A DNA stretch of 64,000 bases from Halichondria panicea (taxonomy: Eukaryota > Porifera > Demospongiae > Suberitida > Halichondriidae): assembly GCF_963675165.1 (NCBI RefSeq), contig NC_087385.1, positions 6,436,912 to 6,500,911 on the forward strand, read 5' to 3'. Each line of letters starts with the position of its first letter. The first letter of the stretch is position 1. Positions 1 through 11,375 of this stretch are shown here, one piece after another. Position numbers and translations under genes: made by a program. The notes beneath the pieces are model-generated. The model saw nothing but the letters and a program-made list of their open reading frames with translations. It ran no database searches and was not told the DNA's origin.

Positions 1-1766
1 ATTGGGGGTCACAGGGGTCATCGGCTGATGATGAGCAAACGAGGGGGTAGATACGATAAACTGCGATAGGCCAAACCCCCCCACCGGACAGGGGCTGCTC
101 TGGGGGGTGGGGTATCCAAGCATTTGCTCCGGAATCACTTTGAGATCTTGTTGCATGTGCATCATACTTAGAGGAGGTACGTGTAGCTCTCGTGGTCGGA
201 GGCCTTCAGGAAAGTGGTTCATCGATTTATGCGTGTCATGAGATGGTTTGGACATCGGCTCTTCTGCTTCCTCTTGAATAGGCTGCTCACGAGGTCTCTC
301 TGTTTGACTGAGATGATAGATATCGGGTAGGGAGTTTGATCGACGTCTTTTTGGCATTGGTTTGGAAAATTCTCTCTCCATCTCTGGTGTTCGTACTCGT
401 TTGGTCTTGCCCTGCGGAGATCTTTCACCATCCTCTCGAGTTGACATCTCTTCACTTTCTTTCTGCATTGCCATTTTTGCTGAGAACATGGCTATGGTAC
501 CATTAGGAAGCAAACAGGGGAAGGCATCGGGCAGATTTCCCTGTAGACCCTGAATAATCGAGGGATCGGTGACCACCATTGGTTTCTTGCCGCCTTGTTG
601 CGACATAAAATGCATCATTGCTTGGTAAGGATTGATGGGAGACGAGGCTAGCTGTGGCAGAGCAGCGGTTACTGGTGATAAGTAGTCACTTGTGCCAAGG
701 ATGGTTGGACTGGAGCCAATAAACGGAAACATGCTAGGGGAACCAGTTTGTCCAAAGAAAAACGGATTCATGGGATTCATTGATGATGTGAGGGTTGGTA
801 TTGAAGGCAGCTGTAAAGAGGTGGGTATTTGTGAGGTCCTGGGTGGGAGTCCAGGCGAGCGACTTGGACTGAGAGACGGTCGAGTGTTGTGAGTGCCTGC
901 AACAGAGAGTCTATTAGCTGATGAGGTGTGCTTCAGCTGGGGGGGCGGTGATCGTTGAATCGTTTCGAAATGCTGTTTAAGGAATTTCTCCTGTTCTTCT
1001 GCGGTGACATTAGAGTTTAGTAACAGTGAGCCGCCTTCTTGACCGGTGGGAAAAGATAAAAGTGGCTTTTTGGGAAGCTTGGCCTCCACATTTTTGCTCC
1101 ATTGTTTGGCATCGTGAATGTATTCTAGGATTTGCTCTTTGTGGTCAACCTCGACAGTCTTTTTGTCTTTCTTTGATTTCGATTCTCTATACTGGTCAAT
1201 GTACTCGATCTTGAGCTCGATATTGCTGCCATCACGTAGGAGGGGGGAGGGCTGTGAAACCGAGGTAGGTTTCGGAGCAGAGGGCAAAGGTGTTCGGGGG
1301 ATAGACTGATAAGCAACAACACCCTCGGGTGTGTACATGAATTCTGGAGCGCTCTCTCTGTGCGTTAGGAGCCCATTTTTCTTCAAAGGAAATTCAGCTC
1401 TGTCGCGAGTATCGGATCGATCATAGTACGACTTGGCCTTCCTAAGGTGTGCCGTTGAGTGGAACCGTTTGGGGTTGAGTAACGGCGGGTGTGTTTGCAG
1501 CTCGGGTGGGAGGAGGTGGCCGGTTTTCCCAATACCGATGAGACTGCGTGTGGTGGTTGTGACAAGTGGGGAGGGGAGTGTGGGACGTGTGGAGGGTGCG
1601 AGGTGCTTTGAGAGCGGCTGCGAGACCGAGGGACTTGCAATCGGTGTGTACCCTGAGGGTATGACCGAGACGTTTGTGGAGAGGGAGGGGCTGGGTACTG
1701 TCATCATGTGAACTGCAGTGAAAGAGAACGATGTCGCCATAAACGTGTTTGTTTCAGGGGAACTAA
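1..1766 (-). CDS. Unidentified Pro/Ser-rich nuclear-type protein, large exon, partial at window edge
   Basis: On the minus strand one frame stays open from about 1766 to base 1, over 580 codons without a stop, so the protein continues past the left edge. I do not recognise the family. The start is ambiguous. An ATG lies at 1740, but the same frame is open upstream to a good acceptor (pyrimidine tract then AG) near 1766, and a second acceptor-like CTGCAG lies at about 1713, so this is probably an internal exon. The product is low-complexity and rich in Pro, Ser and Thr. It has a Lys-rich charged segment (RESKSKKDKKTVEVDHKEQ), a short Glu/Lys helix (EEQEKFLKQHFETIQR) and a probable nuclear localisation signal (PMPKRRRSNSLPD), which suggest a chromatin or transcription cofactor. 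It could be the downstream part of the gene that starts at 5632, but the phases I can see do not join directly. Confidence 0.6.
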
Positions 1767-3024
1767 AACAAAGGCCAGACAAATCAGTGCCAAGTATGCA
1801 CCTCAAAGCAAATCCCTGGGACTGCAATCACAGTTGCCAGAGTTACATGGAACGTTCAAGGAAAATCAGTATTTGTAGCTACACAAATAGAAGCCATTGT
1901 ATTTAATTGGTCAATAATTTTTAAGTCCCACTTCCTAGAAGATATAGTTTCAACCTCAAAACATGGAAGCCAGTTGAAGGACTTTAATATCCTTAAACTG
2001 ACACCCTCATATAAGCCCCATTAGATAGCTGGCTCCTCGACTAAAACACTTCCCTCCCTTCCAAAACCAAACAACACTGAAGCACACACGTTGCTAGACA
2101 ACCATTGCTAACACACAAATATGATGATGATAAATTCTCAATGCTTCACCCACATTACTGTAATTATTAGTGGACATACATAATATAAAGACTGCCTATG
2201 CATGTCATTTGAGTATATCCTTCTCTAGATCTGCGGTCATTATGATCATAGAGGTATCCACTCCAACTAACTTATTTGTACGAGATTCAGTAAATGGATT
2301 TGCTAGCTAAGCTCCCCAATAGTGTATTAGCAGTTGTCGACCTAGCGTTATTATTAGAGACACTAACCTTGAACGGAGACATGCGACTGTTAAATGCAGA
2401 CAAGCAATGCTTGGAATAGGAACACAGACTAGAGTTGTGGCTGCCCACAAAACCCAATCATCATGGGGTACTTTGACATATTGTCCCAAATGTGTAGTTC
2501 CAATCACATGTTATGTTGGCAGGACCTACACTGTAGATAAACAACACTAGTCCACCTACTCACACAACCACTGCAAACAATGACTAGGCATTCGTATTCT
2601 AGGGATACCCACCCATGCAACCCATTACACACTTGTGTAACCAGATGGTTACAAACAAAATTAAGCTTCATTAAAATATTCTCAGAAAGCATCTAATGAA
2701 TTGTAAAACACATTTTGAGTTGTGTACAGATCTGTATATATATATACTGAGTTCCATTGTATTTTGAAACATGATAAGCTGCAGACAACCAGATAGTTTT
2801 CACACAGGAAGTTATCGGTATTTATTAGAAAAACAAACACTATACACATATCCAACAGTAGTACATAACTACTGGTCAGTTAGAAAAAGAGAAAGTACCC
2901 AAACAACCCAAACAAGAGAGATACCAGGTCGTGACAGAGCGTGTTGTGCAGGCACGGCAGAGAAACCATGGATCCACACAAGAAGCCAAACATTAATTTG
3001 TGTAAGCCTATAGGGGGAGATTAC
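1767..3024. other. Noncoding stretch, no gene seen
   Basis: AT-rich DNA with a short TATATATA tract near 2735 and no frame that looks coding. Short open frames here lack splice signals and protein-like composition. It may be intron if the large minus-strand exon to the left belongs to the gene on the right, or spacer if not. The minus-strand frame of the small exon at 3025-3137 stays open through its donor for about 50 more codons. It may therefore end here instead of splicing. Confidence 0.4.
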
Positions 3025-5632
3025 CTCAAGAGAATGCACGCTATTGAGAGTACTAGTGTGGGTGGGTGATGGGATATTCCCACTTCCTAGGGTAGTAAGG
3101 TCAGCCCTAGAGACACAGATCTTGGAGAGGCTTGTTGCTAACAGGAAGTCAAGTCTTTTATACTATTAGGGACTTCCTGGAAACTGCAAGGGCCACAACG
3201 AAAATACGTTATCAAGGGAGTAGTAATAAACTAACCTATTGCAGCATACAATCACATATTTATCCTTTATATACATAATTATATCCACTTTTACAAAATA
3301 ATAAATACAGTATTATAGCCTGTTAATACTCTTAGGAATCGACATAATTATGCTTGATTGAAACGATTAAGTATCCAGTGAAATCCCTACACTAGCTTCC
3401 ATGCATAGAGACACACACGCTATTGTCACCTCGATTACAATAATGGATTGTTTTGAAACAAGTGCCAATTCCAGATAGAAGAAAACAGTGCCGTATCTAA
3501 TGTACACCTACTAGTACATAGAGAGTGTATGACTCAACAAGAGCATATTATAAGATTCTCGATGCCACTGTTTGTCAACACTTCCTTCACAGAAGGAATG
3601 ACAAGTCTAAAGGGCATGTGAACACTCACACAGGGACTACACCAACTCTTCCAATATCCCATTAATGGATAGCTTAGGAAATTCCCAACAACATACAATT
3701 CAAACAGGAAACTACTTATGTATACTTCAGAGATACATAATAATGGGGTGCTGAATAAACACAGGTCTTAATACAAACACTTGACTCTATACACACTTGT
3801 GATAAGTGAGCACTCACCTGACGTTCTGTCTCTGACATGAGTAGGTATCTTCAGCCACACGGTGAAGTTAGAGCCCAGGGTGAGGCCCAAGAGTCCATAG
3901 GTCAATTTGCTCGAACCTTGGGAGAAGAGGACCTCCCAGAGACTCTTCAGTCCTCCTCTGTCGAGGAATAGTTCCAGTTCGTGGGACAACTCGTGCCTCA
4001 TTGTCAGCTGATGGACATTGATGGAGGAGACAGTCTTGACATGCTCGGCGGCTTCTTGACAACTTTTCATGTCAGCATAATGCAGGGTAGTACTCAATGG
4101 CTGCTTGCTTGAGTCAAGGCTCTCCCTAGGGGCAGCTGAAGGGGTGAAACCAAGCATGCAGGTATCAGATACAAGCATTTGCATGGACATCCTTGAGAAG
4201 CAGACAAACGCTCTCTTGGAAACCTTAAAAAGTACGCATTAATTTTAATTAATGGGCAAAAGGGATTACGATATTGATAACCACTTCCTACCACAATTCA
4301 GTCAATGGATTCCATGGTAACCAAATAGCCATACACAGTTCTTTTTGTCACACAAGACTGGTTACTCTTACACTAGACAATTGAACCTCTCTCTGATAAC
4401 TATTCATAAGTGCAGTCAAGTAACCATTTATATAAGCAACTCTCAAACAGATAAATTATACTTTGATTAAAGATTCAAGAATGTATATAATTACTATAGA
4501 GGATATAATACACTGATGCATTGCACAAATACTACCAGCTCATTGTGGAGACAGAACTGAAACAAGATTTAAATTGGTCTACTCACAATCAACCCAATCA
4601 TTCATTCTGTTTACTTTCTCACATTCACAAACTGTTCCATGTATGTAAGCCCAGGAAATACCCTGGTAATTCTAACCACATCTTCTATATACAAAACCTT
4701 ACTATTGAATGCAGTGGAATCAACGTCAACAGGGAAGTTAAGATTTAATAGTCATGTACTAGGTACTATAGCCGTTATAATGCATTTAATAATACCAGTT
4801 ATTTCTAACCTGGTCGTGGCGAAGAAGGTAGTAGAATTCTTTCCAAGCTTGCCATGTGGGATATTTTCAGAGTGAGAAAGGACACGGTGTTTGGTATCTT
4901 AGCCATGCAGGAAATGAGAAGAGGGGGTTGCCTTGAGCCCACAGTGTCCACAAATGTACTCGAGAACTTGGGCATGAAAGGGTCGTAGAATTCACCATCA
5001 AATCCAGCAAATATTACAGTTTTTGACTTGCAAAAGTCTCTCAGAAAACGACCACTCCTTGAGCCTCCCATTATCTGCTCGTAATTGACACAACCGCAGC
5101 AAACTGTGTCTGGCTTCGAGTGAATCCCATGGACGTGAAGTATTCCACGAGACTGTCGATTAGCCCAGTTATGGACGTCCTCTTCGTTCTCCATTAGGAC
5201 CGGAGGGGTCCCCAGTGTTTGATCGAGGACAACGTCATAGTAGGTGTATATCAATAGTACGCCCATCTTCTGCAGTGCTTGCAGCTTCTCTACAAACTGG
5301 TTAGAGGTGTGTGCATGATTGGAGAGGGTGGAGAAGGACTCTTCCAGCCATTGAGTGTAGCTATCGTTCCTCTTGAGGGAGTTGACCACCACATTGCCAA
5401 CAAAGGAAGGGTCCAACTCATATGCATTCACCAGCAGAGCTCTCTTTCTAATCTTCTCCTCATTGCTGAGCCCAGTCTGTGAGTCTAGCATCTTTTGGAC
5501 ACCTGCTTCTAGCAGCATATTGTAGCTGAGTGCTGCAGGAGGTCTGGATGGACTGGAGAGGCATTCTGCTGCAACTTGAGGGCCCAGTACAAGGATGCAT
5601 CTCTCAGGGTCTAACTGCACAGTCGGTTCCAT
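3025..5632 (-). CDS. FAM118-like SIR2-fold protein with a C-terminal extension
   Basis: The first coding exon (4810-5632, 274 codons) is a SIR2-like domain of the FAM118 type. An opening beta strand CILVLG is followed by helices, then GVLLIYTYYDVVLD, the His motif GILHVHGIHSKP, and a closing FLRDF...SKTVIFAGFD block. FAM118 proteins are animal relatives of the SIR2 NAD-consuming fold and are about 350 residues long. Two conserved features are altered. The GTG-type nucleotide loop reads GPQVA, and the usual TTN-x-D motif reads TYYD, losing the Asn. Exon 2 (3818-4135) joins in phase 1 and encodes an EELSHELELFLDRGG-like helical segment not seen in standard FAM118. Its exact sequence there is HELELFLDRGGLKSLW. 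A possible exon 3 (3025-3137) is Ser/Thr-rich. The start at 5632 (MEPTVQLDP) is chosen because it abuts the first strand; an in-frame ATG at 5785 would add 51 atypical residues. The SIR2 identity is secure; the downstream exons are less so. Confidence 0.68.
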
Positions 5633-5935
5633 GTCTATACAGTTGAAGACAGTGGCAATACTTATTCTGGAGTTAGTTAATAGAACTTGTCCACTTTGAC
5701 TAGTCCTTTTAGTTAGTTGGGATAGCTTGAGTTCCGCTGAGACAAAGTGGAAGTCAACTATAAATGCTTGGCTTGTGGCAAACACTCATCCCTTTAGGAA
5801 ATGTGTTTTGCACAGTTGCAAATAGTTGCAATATTAATTATTGGTTAAAGATATTCATTGAGATATGGTTTCCGCCCACAGAACAAGGAAATTCACATGA
5901 AGGGTTAGTTTCAACAAAAACTATGAATTAACCTG

Positions 5936-8615
5936 CTACTTAGGAACAATAATATATGGTTGATAAGGGACACAAGTCTGTTTCTGATGACACACAAAAA
6001 TCCACTGTGGTTTCACAAAGACAAGCTTGCTGTTCTCCGATAATGCCTATGGGGAAAATCATTAATTATTTAATCAGATTTACAGCTTTAGATGAATCAC
6101 TAACCTGGTCAAAGTGGTTGTCCCAGTCCTCCAGTGAAATCACATGAGACACATTCCCACTCATGTAGCTCTCAATGCGTCTATACAAATGTTATATGTA
6201 ACTGCTCAGGAAACACACAGAAACCACATGCACTATAGTGTACTGTAAATACCTTCCCCACAATCAGCCATTTCCTGAGCAATAACTAAAGGCATAATGC
6301 AATAAGAGCATACACACACACTCATATGGCTCACTGGGCTATATCCTGAGCACCATGTAATTATGAATAATGCAATAGCAAACACGCCACTACGAAGCAA
6401 AATAATACCATAAGTGGGCAAGAGTCAGTACCCATATAGACACCTGGCAACAGAGAAATGTTTGGGAGAAATACCTCTCCAAAAGTTAAACAAACCACTT
6501 CCAGAGAAGTAATTGGCTGCTCCTAAAATATCTCAAACGCCATAAAAAGACATGCAGTGTGACCCCACTCAACACTACCACTAACTAACCTAAACATGAT
6601 GACTACTGACACTGGCAACAGTGCATGTCCTGCATACATAATCTATTGTACATATATACGTACATCATGAGGAAGTGTGTGTTGTCAGTGGTACTCACCC
6701 GTTGTAGGCAGTGATGTACCGAGTGATGAGGTGGCGATCAGACAGAGAACAATTGCCATAGAGGAGAAAGGTGCACTTTGAGAACAGGTCAGGGAGTTTG
6801 GTGAGATCAGAGAGTGTGGGAGCCTTAGTCCCAGTAGTCGTCTCTATATAGGTGCAGGGACGCTGGTAACATTACAGCCTAACGTACACAATATATAGCC
6901 TAGACAGAGAGTGTAGCCAACTAGCTACCTTCTTCATCAGTGGAGCCGCCATAAGGATCTTCAATAGTGACCTTGGTCATCTTTGGCTTCCTCTCTCGAG
7001 CTCTGTGCACATAAATTAAGAGTCGGGTGATGATCGAGTGCATGGTCTGAGGCTAGTGTAAGGTCACCCATCACTAAGCTTGCTTCCACTGCTATCATCA
7101 CTTCCCAATACACACACAATGTACTTGGGTATCTACCTGAGTATTAGTAATCATTATTGGTAACCAAAATTGTTATCAGAGGAACTGTAGAACTGATAAA
7201 ATTACCTCCAATAAAATTTAATAGGTAATCAAATATCTCGCTATACTCGCCAACAGACTGACATATAGGATGCTGGGTTATACATCATTCATTACCAAAC
7301 TACTAAATAAGTATAGTGCTAGTCAAGTCATAGGAAACAAACATTAGTGACCTAATGTTGGGATTAGGATGTCTGGCTAGATCACTTTAAGAGGATGCAT
7401 ATATAATATAATATATGCGAATCCTTAAAAACAAGTTGTGTGCTATATTACAAGATTTACAAATACGAGAGGAAGTGAAGACATCCTTAGATTGAAATAC
7501 ACTCCTGATTGATTGAACACATATACCTCAACCCACACCCCTACGCCAATCAGTCTAGTTAGTATTATCAGGAATCTGCTCTTGGTATTGTGCATATCGT
7601 AACAGCTGGTTCAAGCACGATTGAGGTAGACCACTCCATGCCTGCATAGTTGCTTACATACAGCAAATCACCATGGAGAGTGCACGAACCCACAAGCCAA
7701 TGTAAGAGAAGCCAGAAGTACGCAGATAAGGACCACATTAAATTAACCCGTGGCATATCATCGAATACCATAGGTATTATAATTAACAGCATGGAGAAAT
7801 GAGGAGGGGGATAAAAATAGTTTTAAAGTATGCATATCACAGAATTATTTGGACTGAGTGTCATACTTCCACTTTTCACACCCAATTTGTACGGAATTCA
7901 ACACACGTATTATACACTACACTATGAGTAATCATGACAAGCCGACTACTGTTACATGGTAATGATAAACGTAAACAAACCTAAACCTACTGCAGACACT
8001 ATAATAGGGACCTAACAGAGGTATGTAAGATGACCAATTCATGGCATTTAAAGATTTAAGCATTGACCAGTAAAGTATGTGCTAATAAGTATACACCTTT
8101 CAATGAATAGATAGAGGCTGCTAGTATTTTATAATAGCAGGAAATTGGTGGATTTAGGCACCGTGGTATTTTGGCACACTAATAACGAACTGTTAACATA
8201 CAAGTAGTCTAGAGAGTACACAAATGTACCTATATCATCAATCGTACCCAGAATATCACAACACTATGGCAACCACAGGGTGCACATACCTCCATACAGT
8301 GGTTACATAATACTACTGAGTGCACGCACAACCTCACCAAGATCAGGTTTCCATATTACATAATAATTGAAATGAAGGGAGGGCATATGAATAAGTTGTA
8401 GTTTAATCAGGATAATAAAGAAGGCTCTGAATACTGGCAGGCAATATGGCAACACACTGAAAGGATATATGACATTCAATACTGGGTCACTAGTAAGGAC
8501 ATTGAAGCATTGCCCAGTAAGAAGTAAACACACCTTTCAATTTCATCCTCAGTGTCGCACTCTGACGAGTCGTTGAGTTGTTTTAGTTTCACTACAAGTA
8601 TACAAATACCGTCAT

Positions 8616-8661
<46 letters not shown>

Positions 8662-11180
8662 GCACGTACCTTCAGTATCAGTGTCTTCATCAGTGGAGCC
8701 ACCATACATGTCGTCTGTATCTGTCACTGGCCCACTCTTGGGCTCGTCCACTTCCATTTCTTCAACACTATCTGCAGGGACAGCTAAACACCAACTGACA
8801 AGGAGAGGTATAATAATGGCTACTGACCTGTGGAGTCCGGCTTGGTATTAGCCACGCCCCCTGGGGCACCAAATATGGCTTCTTCTTTCTTGTCGTATTC
8901 CTCATCCTCGCTGTCTCCGCCAGACAATCGATATCTTTATTATAAGGAGACAATTAAGTATAACCAAAACAACTGGCGACATCTTTATAACTCACTTTTT
9001 GGCCGGTAGTCTTCGCTTCTTGATATGGCTGTCCGTTATCCATGCCTTGGAGACAATGAGTCCACCTTTGGCTGTATGCATGGTGATTACGGTGTTGCTA
9101 TGGCAATGTAAACGGTGTTACAGTTCTGTACCTTTGACCTGGTTGAACTTTGGCGTATTAGGAAAAGCACACCTGTGATGACCAACAGGGACAAACACTA
9201 ACCTTAGCTCAAAACAATTAATGATTGAATGTAAACATCTCTTAGATGATTGGATGACCAGTTCTGACACTAACTGTGCTATTGTCTACAACGTGGATGC
9301 CTGGTCAGGATTACGATCATCACGCATATACAGCCAATCACACGGTTATTATTATTAGGGTTGTATGGACACATAGTTAGATGGCTTGTAACTACAGGTC
9401 AGGAAACTCAAACTAGTGGACCAAGCTCCTATGTTACAACCCTGGAATACACTTCCATTCTGAACCCCTCTCCATTTATACAATAATGATTACTCAGCCT
9501 ATCCTATAAAAGTTCCTATGCTAGCTACAGGGGGGCTAGTGGCTGAGATAATGACTTACACGAGGTGTGTGCAAGAGTCTGTCCAGTCAGACTGGAATGT
9601 GGCACCCATGTCCGTGGCCTTGCCCCTCAGGTCGCCTCTGAATGGGTTCTTGAAACCACTCAGTGTGAAAACAATACCAGTCTGAATGAATGACAGTGGG
9701 AACCATTATGCAAAAACTTTTACATGTACATACCATGATTTGTTTAAAGGGTACAGCTTTGCTGGAGGATGGCTCTGTGCTGTCATCTGAAACTGTGGAG
9801 GAAAAACACACAATCAAAAGTTGCATTAGAACATTCCAAAGAACCGTGAATTCTGATACAATGAAATAAGTACTAGCTCTCATGCTTAGTAATGTAGATG
9901 CTTACTTCTAGCTTTCTTGACTGGCTTATGTTCCACTGCTGATTCAGCAGCTCTCTTCCTACTACTCGATGCAGTGGCCCTGCCTTTCGAGGAGGGCTTT
10001 CTGATCGGTGGATCTGATTCGTTGCCTTTGAGTGCCTCGGTGGTTGCAGCCCGGGCCTTTGCCGCCATGCTCAGTCCTCCAGGTGAGGAAGACGAGGAGT
10101 GTGTTGATGGCTCCTTCTTAAAGAACAGGCTACCAGTAGGTAGGTCTTTCGTCTCTTCTTTGAGGGAGAAAGCTCCCAGTTTGGCTGGTGGGGTTGCCTC
10201 AGAGTCGGGAGGGGAGTGGAGCTTGAGGAAGGACAGACCATATGGCTCTTTCTGGAGGAAAGGGGGAGAAATTCATAACTAATTAGGGAAATGTATATGG
10301 GATATTATAATACAGGAAACTGACATAATTATAACAATGCTTGAAAGTTTTGGAATAATTACAATGTATACCTATATCATATTTTCAGCAATGCTGTTTT
10401 GACACCTAATAGAGTTATTATGTCAGGATCAAGATATGCTAACCATTCCCCTCTAATCAATGCAAATCATAGCAAACTTTTCCTGTGTATGATAATAATA
10501 ATTGGAGAGTGAGCCAAACAAGTGAATACCTTGTTGAATGGTTGTGTGCACACGATCTTCACCCTGTCCCATTTTTGCTCAGCCACCGGTTTAGCAAGCT
10601 TCTCTTTCCCTGCACGGAAAAGCCTTTTCAATATAAGGTTGACACTATAATGATCATTAAGCAACCAACTGAACGGAAAATTCTTAACGTCTAATTTCTC
10701 ACCAAACATTCGGACCCTGTTGGTGTTGGACCATTGTTTGCTCTCAATAGGTGTCATGAGTGTGGACATCCCCACTAACACCTCAAATAGGTCAGGGGTG
10801 CTCGACCGCCCCAACAACACCTCCACAAAAGCACTGCCCTCATTTCCTATGTCCACAGAGTGTATCAGAGAGGACTTCTCCAACTGTAAGTAACGTTAAT
10901 ATATACACTATAAATTAAGCACTGAAGCGCGGCCTGGACCCAAGATCGAGACTAGATAATTTTTACCTGGAGCACTACAATTGCTTTCTTCTCACCAGCC
11001 GATGCACACTTCCATTTCCTATAAGTATCTGGGTTCAGTAAGTTATCGGCAGGGTGGCTCTACAGTTGTGAAATGTTGTATTTAATATGTTATGATGCAT
11101 GCATGGTCAGACAGGCCAGAATCTCTCACCGGGTCCTCACTGCTGACAGAGTGTATGTGCTGTATCTTGATGATAGGCAT
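5936..11180 (-). CDS. XRCC1: XRCC1, DNA single-strand break repair scaffold
   Basis: Scaffold that gathers polymerase beta, ligase III and PNKP at single-strand breaks and binds poly(ADP-ribose). Exons read right to left. The N-terminal beta-sandwich spans 11130-11180, 10967-11059, 10703-10883, 10530-10609 and 9906-10251, with PDTYRKWK, IHSVDIGNEGSAFVEVL and KWDRVKIVC. A Lys/Arg linker near 9950-10060 carries SSRKRAAESA and PVKKARSK, a likely nuclear signal. BRCT I lies in 9560-9681, 9132-9172 and 8996-9071 (TGIVFTLSGFKNPFRG, THLVCAFPNTPKFNQVKG). An acidic linker (8828-8934, 8670-8783, 8534-8591, about 6930-7002) contains two STDE motifs typical of CK2 sites. BRCT II lies in about 6700-6845, 6108-6183 and 5936-6046 (LPDLFSKCTFLLYG, WIFVCHQKQ), then TAG. 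The start is MPIIKIQHIHS, as in other XRCC1; an in-frame ATG at 11276 would add 32 atypical residues. LEO1 ends about 195 bp upstream on the same strand. Confidence 0.96.
8620..8668. repeat. (CA)n microsatellite abutting an XRCC1 splice donor
   Basis: On the sense (minus) strand the exon ending at 8670 is followed by GTACGTGCG and then about 20 TG units, so the repeat begins within ten bases of the donor. Confidence 0.9.
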
Positions 11181-11375
11181 GCTGCTGTGGACCTTGAGGA
11201 GTGCTTTGGAGTAGATCTTATCACGCCTACTTTTTGTTGTTGTTGAAACCATTCGTTTGGGTAAAGATCGTGACATTAAAAATCAATTTATAATAAAGTG
11301 AGAGTGGTTCATGAGAGTACACACATGTACGTATGGAGAGCAGAATCTACTGTCTATAAGTTAAGTATGTGAGAA

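Noticed and set aside
1383-1711. Open frames of 85 and 92 codons on both strands near 1400-1700
   Set aside because: Shadows of the long minus-strand coding frame, which alone shows consistent composition to the window edge.
5936-11180. Functional cluster of NAD/PAR genes (FAM118-like beside XRCC1)
   Set aside because: Adjacency of a SIR2-fold gene and a PAR-binding scaffold is suggestive, but the genome is compact and neighbours are otherwise unrelated, so chance is the default.
11181-11276. In-frame upstream ATG adding MSRSLPKRMVSTTTKSRRDK to XRCC1
   Set aside because: The extension lacks counterparts in XRCC1, whose conserved start matches MPIIKIQHIHS at 11180.
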